Shown here: positions 26,430-34,938 of the stretch, one piece after another
How positions within the stretch are numbered: position 1 is the stretch's first letter
Layout of the letters: every line of letters begins with the position of its first letter
DNA from: Pseudorhodobacter aquimaris
GTDB lineage: Bacteria > Pseudomonadota > Alphaproteobacteria > Rhodobacterales > Rhodobacteraceae
Assembly (NCBI RefSeq): GCF_001202025.1
Contig: NZ_LGHS01000069.1
Span: 1-64,000, forward strand
Length of the DNA: 64,000 nucleotides
Direction: 5' to 3'
Notes under the pieces: generated by a model
The model's database searches: none
The model's input: only the letters and a program-made list of their open reading frames with translations
Told to the model about the DNA's origin: nothing
Position numbers and translations under genes: made by a program

Positions 26430-27962
26430 ATGTTGGTTCTGGTCAAATGCATCGTGATACTTGCCCTCTTTGCAGGGGTCGCGATCCTTGTGGCGCGCCG
26501 CGCGTTTCCCGCGCCTCACAATAGTGACAGGGCGAATAGCACCGCCCTGCCCCCCGCTACAACCGGCCCGCTGGCCCAGGCGCGCGAACGCCACGGGCAT
26601 CCCGGAGAAACCGGCATCGCCGCCCTGCAAAGCAGCACAGGCGCCTTTGCCGCGCGGATGGTCCTTGCCGATGCGGCCGTCTCTTCGATTGATGCGCAAT
26701 ATTATATCTGGCGCGGGGATCTGACGGGGTTTCTTTTGCTGGATGCGCTGCAAAGGGCGGCGGATCGGGGGGTAAGGGTCCGTCTGCTTTTGGATGATAA
26801 CGGGGTTCCCGGGCTGGATCCGACCCTAGCCGCGTTAAATGACCACCCCAATATCGAGGTCCGTCTTTACAACCCGTTCAACCTGCGCCGGTTCAAACTA
26901 CTGTCCTATACGTTTGATTTTTTCCGCCTGAACCGGCGGATGCACAACAAATCCTTTACCGTTGACGGTCATGTCACCATCATGGGCGGGCGCAATATCG
27001 GGGATGAATATTTCGGCACAGGCAACACTCCGTTGTTTGTTGATCTTGACGTGCTGGCACTGGGGCATGTGGTCGATAATGTCTCGGCCGATTTCGACCG
27101 CTATTGGGCGGCCCCTTCGGTGCATGAGGCCAGACAGATCGTCGGTCCCGGCAAAGGTGACCCGATTGGCGCAGGCCTTGCACGGTTCTCTGCCGATCCG
27201 CAAATGCATGAGTATAAAGATATTCTGCAATCATCCGACATTGTAAGCAGCCTCCGGAATGGCGCGCTCGATCTTGAATGGACCACCGCGATAATGATTA
27301 GCGACGACCCAGTAAAGGGTGAGGGCGCCGTCGCGCGTGAGGACCTGCTGGCATCCCAGTTGATGCGGGCCGTCGGCAAGATCGAAACCAGGTTCGACGG
27401 GATTTCCCCCTATCTGGTGCCGGGTGCGGCGGGGGTAAAGGCCTTTGCCACGCTACAGGCCCAAGGTGTCGATGTGCGGATGTTAACAAATTCGCTAAAG
27501 GCGACTGATGTCGTGCCCGTCCACGCTGGCTATGCCAAGCGCCGAATGGCGATGCTGCGCGCCGGTGTCGGGCTTTTTGAGCTGCGGCCAAAACCGGGGG
27601 GGGATATTCCGGCCCAGAAAATGGGGCCCTTCGGTTCTTCGGGGTCAAGCCTTCATGCCAAGACTTTTGCCGTTGACGGGGAGCGGATCTTTGTCGGCTC
27701 ATTCAATTTTGATCCCCGGTCAACCACGCTGAACACCGAAATGGGATTGCTGATCGAAAGCCCGCGGATGGCCAACGCGATGCATGCGGCCTTTGACAGC
27801 GATTTACGCGGGCTGGCGTGGCGAATAGAGACAAGGGGCCGAAAGCCGGTCTGGGTTGATCCCGAAAGCGGGGCCATCAGAACCAAAGAGCCAGGCGCAA
27901 CACTATTCAACCGCATGGCCATCGCCATTGTCAGCCGACTGCCGGTCGAGTGGTTGTTATAA
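26430..27962 (+). CDS. Cardiolipin synthase-like phospholipase D
   Basis: 510 residues. Residues 5-24 are a membrane anchor (VKCIVILALFAGVAILVARR). Two HKD motifs are complete: His172-Lys174-Asp179 (HNKSFTVD, followed by GGRNIGDEYF) and a second near residue 409 (HAKTFAVD followed by GSFNFDPRS). The GGRNIGDEYF context is that of ClsC/YmdC-type cardiolipin synthases, which make cardiolipin from phosphatidylglycerol and a second phospholipid. Together with the EEP gene it suggests membrane lipid remodelling. Confidence 0.9.
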   Translation: MLVLVKCIVILALFAGVAILVARRAFPAPHNSDRANSTALPPATTGPLAQARERHGHPGETGIAALQSSTGAFAARMVLADAAVSSIDAQYYIWRGDLTGFLLLDALQRAADRGVRVRLLLDDNGVPGLDPTLAALNDHPNIEVRLYNPFNLRRFKLLSYTFDFFRLNRRMHNKSFTVDGHVTIMGGRNIGDEYFGTGNTPLFVDLDVLALGHVVDNVSADFDRYWAAPSVHEARQIVGPGKGDPIGAGLARFSADPQMHEYKDILQSSDIVSSLRNGALDLEWTTAIMISDDPVKGEGAVAREDLLASQLMRAVGKIETRFDGISPYLVPGAAGVKAFATLQAQGVDVRMLTNSLKATDVVPVHAGYAKRRMAMLRAGVGLFELRPKPGGDIPAQKMGPFGSSGSSLHAKTFAVDGERIFVGSFNFDPRSTTLNTEMGLLIESPRMANAMHAAFDSDLRGLAWRIETRGRKPVWVDPESGAIRTKEPGATLFNRMAIAIVSRLPVEWLL

Positions 27963-27989
27963 CCCGCCGCAGCAAGCGCGGCGGCGGGT
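27962..27989. terminator. Hairpin between convergent genes
   Basis: ACCCGCCGC (27962-27970) pairs with GCGGCGGGT (27981-27989) around a 10-base loop. It sits exactly between the converging phospholipase D and DsrE-like genes and may end both transcripts. Neither side has a strong T tract. Confidence 0.45.
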
Positions 27990-27997
27990 CACATCGA

Positions 27998-28438
27998 TCA
28001 AAAGCTCAGAACTGCCGTGTCATCGGCCACGATGCTTGCACCCATCGCATCAGGGGTCGCTGCGGTGACACCATCCAAAAGGATTGAGGCGTCAGCCCCC
28101 TTACCCGGCAGGTAGATCGCGCAAACCTTTACCGTAAGGCCGGATTTTTCAATCATCATCTTCATCAGGCCTTGCGGGCTTGCGTTATTTGGTGGCTGGC
28201 CGGCCGTTGCGCTCTCGGGCGCATCCTTCAGGGCGATATCGCCGGCAGGACCGCACAGCATCATCTCGGCCTCGGCACCGGCGGCGATTGCATTCATTGT
28301 CAGCACCATCGCCATCAGCTGTGTCTGTGGCTCTGGCGCGGTAAGGATGGTCAGCAGCTTGTTCGGCTCATCGGCCTGCGCAGTGGTGGCAAGCCCCAAA
28401 GCAAGGGCAGAAGCAGTAAGCAATTTCGAGAAAGACAT
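27998..28438 (-). CDS. Periplasmic DsrE-like protein
   Basis: 146 residues from the ATG at 28438. The N-terminus MSFSKLLTASALALGLATTAQA is a classic cleavable signal peptide. The mature part has the DsrE/DsrF-like alpha-beta pattern with Cys in MMLCGPAGDIAL and in VKVCAIYLPGKG. DsrE-type proteins often handle sulfur on Cys residues, but the role of exported members is not established. It starts one base after the cydX stop and its ribosome site (AAAGGAAAC) lies inside the cydX tail, so it is the last gene of the cyd operon. Confidence 0.75.
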   Translation of the reverse strand: MSFSKLLTASALALGLATTAQADEPNKLLTILTAPEPQTQLMAMVLTMNAIAAGAEAEMMLCGPAGDIALKDAPESATAGQPPNNASPQGLMKMMIEKSGLTVKVCAIYLPGKGADASILLDGVTAATPDAMGASIVADDTAVLSF

Positions 28439-28439
28439 C

Positions 28440-28583
28440 CTAGTTTCCTTTTCTATGCATCGGGTCAGTTGCACCGCTTTGTGCGATGGTCGTTTCATCT
28501 TCCTTCATCTCCAGCCACATTGCGTTCATCACCGCAAAAATAGCCGCCAATGGAAGGCCGAGAATCCAGGCAAAATACCACAT
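28440..28583 (-). CDS. cydX: Cytochrome bd oxidase small subunit CydX
   Basis: 47 residues. The first 29 (MWYFAWILGLPLAA, then IFAVMNAMWLEMKED) are a textbook CydX: an N-terminal MWYF, one membrane helix, and an amphipathic end. CydX is needed for stable, active cytochrome bd in other bacteria. A good ribosome site (GGAAAGGAAAACCG) precedes the ATG at 28583, 14 bases after the cydB stop. The tail of about 18 polar residues is longer than usual and overlaps the ribosome site of the next gene. Confidence 0.93.
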   Translation of the reverse strand: MWYFAWILGLPLAAIFAVMNAMWLEMKEDETTIAQSGATDPMHRKGN

Positions 28584-28597
28584 CGGTTTTCCTTTCC

Positions 28598-29764
28598 TTA
28601 ATAGGCTGACGGGGAATCTTCAGAGACATCCGCCGCTGTGACCTTGCCCCAAAGAACCTTATAGACCCACGCCGTGTACATCAGGATCAGTGGCATAAAG
28701 ATCGCGGTGGCCACCAGCATGATGAACAAGGTCAGATGCGAAGAAGAGCTGTTCCAGACCGTCAGCGAGGATTGCGGATCGCTGGAGGATGGCATGATGA
28801 AGGGGAACATCGTCAACCCGACCGAGGAAATCACCCCGAAAATCGCCAATTTGGAAAACAGCAGGGTAGAAACCTCACGCCCTGCGCGCAGCCCCATAAA
28901 GGTCAAAAGCGCACCCAGAACCCCCAAGACAGGGGCAACGGCAATCCATGGCCGCGCGGTATAGGCGTTCAACCAGCTTGACGTGCGCGCCACCTCAAAG
29001 TGCAGCGGGTTGGACGGGCCGCCGGTGACATAATCGCCCATGATGGCATAGCCCTCTATGCCGACGGCCAGCCACAGCCCCGCCAAGATATAGGCCGCCA
29101 CCGCAACTAATGCCGCAACAGAGCCGATGGCACGGGCGCGCGTCTGCACCGGCCCCTCTTCGGCCTTGAGCGTCAGCCATGCGCCGCCATGCATCACCAA
29201 CATCGACAAGGAAACCACCCCGGCCAGAATTGAGAACGGGTCCAGCAGGCCGATGAACTTCATATACCACGCACCCTCATAGATGGTGTGCAGATCATCG
29301 GTGAAATGGAACGGAACCCCTTGGATCACATTGCCAACCGCAACCCCGAACAGCAGGGCAGGCACCGCACCGCTTATGCAAAGCGACCAGTCCCACGCCG
29401 AACGCCACCGCGGATCATTACGCTTGGAGCGGTACTTGAACGCCACCGGCCGCACGATAAAGGCCGCCAAAATAACGAACATCGCAAGGTAGAAGCCCGA
29501 AAAGCTGACCGCGTAAAGCGGCGGCCATGCGGCAAAGATCGCGCCACCCCCAAGGATAAACCAAACCTGATTTCCCTCCCATACCGGGCCAACAGTATTG
29601 ATCGCGATGCGCCGTTCGGTGTCGGTCTTGCCAACAAAAGGCAGCAAGGCGCTAACGCCCATGTCAAACCCGTCCGTCAACGCAAAGCCGATCAGCAAGA
29701 CTCCCAACAAAACCCACCAGATAATGCGCAGCAATTCATAGCTCATCAATTCATGCAAAATCAT
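28598..29764 (-). CDS. cydB: Cytochrome bd oxidase subunit II
   Basis: 388 residues, with the subunit II N-terminus (IIWWVLLGVLLIGFALTDGFDMGV) and nine predicted membrane helices. CydB pairs with CydA, which carries the haems, and forms the quinol oxidase that reduces oxygen at low concentration. The start at 29764 has GGAG about 8 bases upstream; ATG 29746 is an alternative. It follows the cydA stop by 5 bases. Confidence 0.95.
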   Translation of the reverse strand: MILHELMSYELLRIIWWVLLGVLLIGFALTDGFDMGVSALLPFVGKTDTERRIAINTVGPVWEGNQVWFILGGGAIFAAWPPLYAVSFSGFYLAMFVILAAFIVRPVAFKYRSKRNDPRWRSAWDWSLCISGAVPALLFGVAVGNVIQGVPFHFTDDLHTIYEGAWYMKFIGLLDPFSILAGVVSLSMLVMHGGAWLTLKAEEGPVQTRARAIGSVAALVAVAAYILAGLWLAVGIEGYAIMGDYVTGGPSNPLHFEVARTSSWLNAYTARPWIAVAPVLGVLGALLTFMGLRAGREVSTLLFSKLAIFGVISSVGLTMFPFIMPSSSDPQSSLTVWNSSSSHLTLFIMLVATAIFMPLILMYTAWVYKVLWGKVTAADVSEDSPSAY

Positions 29765-29769
29765 GTCAC

Positions 29770-31371
29770 TTACTCCGCTGGCTGAATGGCTGATGGACGA
29801 CCCGAAAGCCGGTCATTGTGGCGCTTGGTCCAGAGGTCGGTTTCCTCGACATCCTGAAACGGCCCTTTGCGGATGTATTTCAACATCAGGCCCATCTCGA
29901 CGATGAAAAGCACGGTGTAAAAGATCACAAAGCCCGCAAGCGTCAGCGCGACCTCGGTCATCGACAGGGCCGAAACCGACATCGCCGTTGGCAACACCCC
30001 GTCCACGGTCCAGGGCTGGCGGCCGAATTCGGCCACGAACCAGCCCATCTCTGCCGCGATCCAAGGTGCGGGGATCATGATAACCGCCAGCCAAAGTGCG
30101 GGCCGCGGGAACTCCATCCCCTTGAACGAAGAGCGGTAAAAGAAATAACCCATGGTCGCGATAAACCCAAAGCCAAGCCCGACCATGATCCGGAACGCCC
30201 AGAACAGCGGCCAGACCGTCGGCACCGTATCATTAGAGGCCGCGACGATTTGTTCTTCACTCGCATCGCGCGGATCATCGACGTATTTCTTCAACAGAAA
30301 GGCAAAGCCGAGATCGGCGGAATGGGCCTCGAACGTGGCTTTGACCTCTGGCGCTGTGGCCTCACGCCCTTCACGGATTTGCATCAGCGCGTCATAGGCG
30401 ATCATCCCCGAACGGATGCGCGTTTCCGCCTGCGCCACAAGGTCATTGATACCGGCGATTTCGGTGGTCAGGGACCGCGTACCAATCAGACCCATCGCCC
30501 AGGGGATTTCAATCGCGTAATGGGTTTCGCGCGCCTCTTGATCGGGAAAACCGACCAGATTGAACGGTGCCGGGGCGTCATGGGTTTCCCACATCGCCTC
30601 AATCGCGGCCAGCTTCATCTTTTGGCTATGCGTCGCGGAATAACCGGATTCGTCACCCAAAAGCACAACCGAGAACGCCGAGGCCAGACCAAAGGCCGCC
30701 GCCACAGTGATCGACCGGCGCGCCAATTCGGTATGCCGCCCTTTTAACAAATACCACGCGGAAACCCCGATCACAAAGACCGCCGCCGTCACATAGCCCG
30801 CCGAAACCGTATGCACGAATTTCGCCTGCGCCACCTCGTTAAAGATCACGGCAAAGAAATCCGTCATCTCCATGCGCATCGTCATCGGGTTGAACTCAGC
30901 CCCCACCGGGTTCTGCATCCAGCCATTGGCAATCAAAATCCACAGCGCCGAAAAGTTAGAGCCGATCGCCACCAGCCAGGCCACCGCAAGGTGCTGCACC
31001 TTGGACAGTTTTTCCCAACCGAAAAAGAACAACCCGACAAAGGTCGCCTCAAGGAAAAACGCCATCAGCCCCTCAAGAGCCAGCGGTGCGCCAAAGATAT
31101 CGCCGACATAATGGCTGAAATAGCTCCAGTTCATACCGAACTGGAATTCCATCGTAATGCCCGTCGCCACGCCAAGCGCAAAGTTTATGCCGAACAACAG
31201 ACCCCAAAACTTGGTCATCTGCCGCCAGATCGGGCGGTTGGTCATGACATAGACCGTTTCCATAATGGCCACGATGACCGAAAGGCCCAAAGTCAGCGGC
31301 ACGAAAAGGAAATGGTACATCGCTGTCGCCGCAAATTGCAGGCGTGACAGTTCAACGATCCCGAATTCCAT
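29770..31371 (-). CDS. cydA: Cytochrome bd oxidase subunit I
   Basis: 533 residues from the ATG at 31371 (TAAGGA about 8 bases upstream; ATG 31380 lies right against that site, so it is less likely). Haem ligand candidates are His20 in AMYHFLFVP, the His in AKFVHTVSAGYV, and the Met in FRIMVGLGFG. GRQPWTVDGVLPT is a conserved CydA block. The quinol loop between helices 6 and 7 is long (about residues 240-380). The gap to cydC is 118 bases, so cydAB may have its own promoter. Confidence 0.96.
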   Translation of the reverse strand: MEFGIVELSRLQFAATAMYHFLFVPLTLGLSVIVAIMETVYVMTNRPIWRQMTKFWGLLFGINFALGVATGITMEFQFGMNWSYFSHYVGDIFGAPLALEGLMAFFLEATFVGLFFFGWEKLSKVQHLAVAWLVAIGSNFSALWILIANGWMQNPVGAEFNPMTMRMEMTDFFAVIFNEVAQAKFVHTVSAGYVTAAVFVIGVSAWYLLKGRHTELARRSITVAAAFGLASAFSVVLLGDESGYSATHSQKMKLAAIEAMWETHDAPAPFNLVGFPDQEARETHYAIEIPWAMGLIGTRSLTTEIAGINDLVAQAETRIRSGMIAYDALMQIREGREATAPEVKATFEAHSADLGFAFLLKKYVDDPRDASEEQIVAASNDTVPTVWPLFWAFRIMVGLGFGFIATMGYFFYRSSFKGMEFPRPALWLAVIMIPAPWIAAEMGWFVAEFGRQPWTVDGVLPTAMSVSALSMTEVALTLAGFVIFYTVLFIVEMGLMLKYIRKGPFQDVEETDLWTKRHNDRLSGRPSAIQPAE

Positions 31372-31489
31372 AAACTTCATCCTTATGTGGTGATTACTTT
31401 GGTCGGTACAAATTCCATGTATTGCATATATCTTTTACAAAAAAAAGTAAACGCACGCAGAGCGCAAAACTAATATCCAAGCTGCGACT

Positions 31490-33124
31490 TTACAGCGCGA
31501 TTACCCGATCTGCGGCCGCAATCTCTGCCCGGCGATGCGACGCAACCAAAATCGCCGCCTCGGGCAAGGCCTTGCGAATACCGGTCAGGACGACTGTCGC
31601 CGTCGGGCCATCCAGCCCTTCGGTCGGCTCATCCAAGAGCAAAACCTGCGGGCGGCGCAACAAAGCACGCGCCAAGGCCAGCCGCCGTGCCTCACCACCC
31701 GAAAGACCCGCAGCGCGCGGCCCGATCTTGCAATCCAGCCCGCCCCGCGCCCGCACAACCGCCCCGAGTTGCGCGGCCTCAAGCACAGCCCAAACCTCGG
31801 CCTCGGTCGCGTCAGGACGGGCAAGCCGCAGGTTTTCAAGAACAGTCCCCGAAAGCAATTCCGACCTTTGCGGCAACATTGTCAGATAATTGCGCAGAGC
31901 CGGTTCTGACCAATCTTCCAGCGAACGACCCGCGATGCGGATATCGCCCTCGGCGTGGTGCAACCCCGCCAAGGCCAGCAAGAGGGTGGTTTTGCCTGCA
32001 CCGCTTGCCCCTGTCAGGGCCACCATTTCTCCCGCGTTCACAGCCAAGCAAAAATCGCGGAGCATCATCCCGCCAGCGGGCCGACGCAAACTAAGCCCGT
32101 CGCAAGAAATCCCGCCCGCAGCCGCACTCACGGCCGCCGATTGCACCGCGGACCCTGCGCCAAGGCCCGGCCCGATCCGGCGGGCGGCATCCACCATGCG
32201 GCCATAGTCGGCCAAGGCACGGCGAATAGGGGCAGCCGCCTCTGCCAGTGCAAGGGCCACAAAAAAGCCGATGGCAGCTTGGGCAGCCGTGATCATACCT
32301 GCCGCCGCCAGATCCAGCCCGATCCAAAGCCCGCCACCTGAGATAATCGCCGTCAGTGCCACCAGCACCGCTCCCGCCTGCCGGTCCGCGCGATCGAGTT
32401 CACAACGCAATGCATGTCGGCGCGCATCGGCCTGCAAGATGGATGCATGCTGATCCTGCAACAGCCCGTAAACCGCCAGATCATCGCGGTTTTGCATCAG
32501 GTCAACGAAACGACTGCGCAGGGCTTGGGTCGCCGCCTCCATTCGCCGCGAGGGCGTTGGCATCTTGCGACCCAGATACCACAGCAAGGGCACCGCCCCC
32601 GACAACCAACCGCCCGCAACCCAAAGCGCCACGCGCAGATCCACCAACCACCACAGCCCAGCAAAGCTGATGAGCAAGGCCAAAAGCCCTGCGCCCAAGG
32701 GAAACACCAGTCGCAAAACCAACCCGTCCAGCGCATCAATATCCGCCGTCAGCCGGTTCAGGGCCTGCGCGCCGCGAACCTGCGCCATCCGCTCGGGTGC
32801 CAATTGCAACATGCCCCGCAACACACCCAAACGCAGCACTTCAAGCGCGCGCAGCACGGCGTCATGGGTCAGCAACCTCTCTCCATATCGGGCGGCGGTG
32901 CGACCCAATGCCAGCAACCGCACCATTGCGGACGGCCGAAACACATCAAACCCGGCCCCCATACCCGCCAGCCCCGCAGCCGCCGCTGCGGTAATGAACC
33001 AACCCGACAGCCCGAGCAGCGACACCCCCATCAACAGCACAACCAGCGACAGTATCGCCCCCCGCCACAGAGCCGCGCGCTGCATCCGCAATATCTGGCG
33101 CAGAATGGAGAAAAGATGCCTCAT
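31490..33124 (-). CDS. cydC: Thiol ABC exporter subunit CydC
   Basis: 544 residues: six membrane helices (about 1-310) and an ATPase domain with GASGAGKT, LSGGEARRLALARALL and LLLDEPTEGLD. With CydD it exports glutathione or cysteine to the periplasm, needed for cytochrome bd assembly. The start overlaps the cydD stop by 4 bases (ATGA). The typical CydC segment LLGLSGWFITAAAAAGLAG is present. Confidence 0.93.
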   Translation of the reverse strand: MRHLFSILRQILRMQRAALWRGAILSLVVLLMGVSLLGLSGWFITAAAAAGLAGMGAGFDVFRPSAMVRLLALGRTAARYGERLLTHDAVLRALEVLRLGVLRGMLQLAPERMAQVRGAQALNRLTADIDALDGLVLRLVFPLGAGLLALLISFAGLWWLVDLRVALWVAGGWLSGAVPLLWYLGRKMPTPSRRMEAATQALRSRFVDLMQNRDDLAVYGLLQDQHASILQADARRHALRCELDRADRQAGAVLVALTAIISGGGLWIGLDLAAAGMITAAQAAIGFFVALALAEAAAPIRRALADYGRMVDAARRIGPGLGAGSAVQSAAVSAAAGGISCDGLSLRRPAGGMMLRDFCLAVNAGEMVALTGASGAGKTTLLLALAGLHHAEGDIRIAGRSLEDWSEPALRNYLTMLPQRSELLSGTVLENLRLARPDATEAEVWAVLEAAQLGAVVRARGGLDCKIGPRAAGLSGGEARRLALARALLRRPQVLLLDEPTEGLDGPTATVVLTGIRKALPEAAILVASHRRAEIAAADRVIAL

Positions 33125-34746
33125 CTTGTGTTCCCAAGCTGGATGATCCGGTCCATCCGTGCGGCCAGATCCATATCATGGGTGGCGATAATCAAGGTGC
33201 TGCCTTTGGCATGTTGGGCCAAAAGCCCCGCGGTTACCGCCTGCGCCGTAGTGTCGTCAAGATCTGCAGTCGGCTCATCCGCGAGGATCAGATCGGGGTT
33301 GGAAAACAGCGCACGGGCAAGGGTCATTCGCCGTGCCTCACCGCCCGAAAGGCCACCGCCGCTTTCGCCCAGTCGGGTCGCAAGCCCGCGCGGCAACGCC
33401 TCGGCTACCTGTTGCGCCGCGGCAGCCTTCAACGCAGCATCTGCGTCCCCATTCCGCCCCAGCGCAAGATTGAAGTGCAAGGAGCGCGCCAAAAACGCAG
33501 CGCGCTGTGGCATCCAGCCGATCCGCGCACGCCAGCCGTCCACCATCGGGGCCGTCAACACTTGCCCTGCCACCTCGACATTTCCCGCCGCTGACAGCTC
33601 CAACCCTGCCATCAAACGCAGGGCCGAAGTCTTCCCCGACCCCGAAGGCCCGACCAGTGCAACCGCCTCGCCCTTTGCGATCTTCATGTCAGGCAAATGC
33701 AGCCCATGTGCTGTCACGCAGCCGCGCAGGCCGATGGTCGCGGGGCCGGCCAATGGGTCCACACGCGCGCCGTTTCCGGGCAGGGTTAGTCCCTCACGGG
33801 CCTGCCAATCCGCAAGCTCATCGGCCACGGCATCGGCCGCCGCCTTGTCATGCCAAGCCGCCGCCAGATCACGCAAAGGCTGATAAAACTCTGGCGCAAG
33901 CAAGAGCAGAAACACCCCCGCAGCCGGTGTCAGCGGCACCCCCCATGTGCCAAAACCAAGCTGGCCCAAAAGGGAAAAGCCGACAAAAACGGCCATCATC
34001 GCAACCCCGATCGCCGCGAACAGCTCCAGCACGGTTGACGACAGAAACGCCAGCCGCAGGACCGCCATTGTGCGTTGTCGCAAATCGCCTGCCTGTGCAG
34101 AAAAACCTTGCGTCACCGCCTCTGATGCCCCCAACAGCCGGATATCCAACAGGGCGGCAAGCCGGTCCACCAAAAGATCGTTAAGGCTGCCGATCTCAAC
34201 CATCTGGCGCGCGCTTGCCTCTTTGGCGGCCATACCGACCAAGGCCATAAACAAGGGAATAAGCGGGCCAGAGATCAGAAAAATCAGCCCCGCTGCCCAA
34301 GATTGCCAAAAGGCCAGCACCAGAATAACCAGCGGCACCACCGCAACCCGCGCCGAGGCCGGGGCGTAACGCGTTATCCAGGGAGACAGTGCCGCAAGCT
34401 TTTCCACCGCCAAAGAGGCCGTCGCACCGGGGCCAGTATCACGCTGCGCGCGCAATGCCTCTTGCGCGACAATCCGGTGGCGGATGCCGGTTATCACCAC
34501 CTCCGCCGCCTCTTGTGCCATCCGGTCCGCCAGCGCCGACAAAGCCACACGCCCAAGGCCCAATACCACAAAGCCCGCCACCAGACCGCCAGCGACCTGC
34601 CCCTGTAACGCAGCCCCGATTGCCAGTGCCACCAAAGCGGCCTGTACCGGCCAGATCAGGCTTCCCAACACCGCAACCGCCGAGAGCCTGCGCATCGCAG
34701 GGGCAACCGGTGCCAGCAGCAAGCGCAAAGGATCGGATTTGGCCAT
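33121..34746 (-). CDS. cydD: Thiol ABC exporter subunit CydD
   Basis: 541 residues: membrane domain followed by an ATPase with GPSGSGKT, LSGGEARRMTLARALF and LILADEPTADLD. It is the first gene of the cydDC-cydABX block, and its promoter must lie in 34747-34938. The membrane half begins PVAPAMRRLSAVAVLGSLIWPVQAA. The pairing with CydC and position upstream of cydAB make the assignment firm. Confidence 0.92.
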   Translation of the reverse strand: MAKSDPLRLLLAPVAPAMRRLSAVAVLGSLIWPVQAALVALAIGAALQGQVAGGLVAGFVVLGLGRVALSALADRMAQEAAEVVITGIRHRIVAQEALRAQRDTGPGATASLAVEKLAALSPWITRYAPASARVAVVPLVILVLAFWQSWAAGLIFLISGPLIPLFMALVGMAAKEASARQMVEIGSLNDLLVDRLAALLDIRLLGASEAVTQGFSAQAGDLRQRTMAVLRLAFLSSTVLELFAAIGVAMMAVFVGFSLLGQLGFGTWGVPLTPAAGVFLLLLAPEFYQPLRDLAAAWHDKAAADAVADELADWQAREGLTLPGNGARVDPLAGPATIGLRGCVTAHGLHLPDMKIAKGEAVALVGPSGSGKTSALRLMAGLELSAAGNVEVAGQVLTAPMVDGWRARIGWMPQRAAFLARSLHFNLALGRNGDADAALKAAAAQQVAEALPRGLATRLGESGGGLSGGEARRMTLARALFSNPDLILADEPTADLDDTTAQAVTAGLLAQHAKGSTLIIATHDMDLAARMDRIIQLGNTR

Positions 34747-34895
34747 AGCGTCGTTTACCCCACCATAATCCTGTATCTATTATACCAGATTTCTACCCGT
34801 TTCATCACCGCAACATGTCACAGATACATTTTGCCGCAACGCAATGGCCAACGGATGCGGGAAAACGGGTTTATCGCAGCACATCACAAGAGGAC

Positions 34896-34925
34896 GGGCT
34901 GCCTTGCGACGACACAAGACAGCCC
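34896..34925 (-). terminator. Hairpin after cysNC
   Basis: GGGCTG-c-CTTG pairs with CAAG-a-CAGCCC around an 8-base loop. It begins 12 bases after the cysNC stop on the minus strand. The T tract is weak (GTCCTCTTGTG), so it could be an imperfect terminator. Confidence 0.5.
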
Positions 34926-34938
34926 CCGTGTTTCCCGC

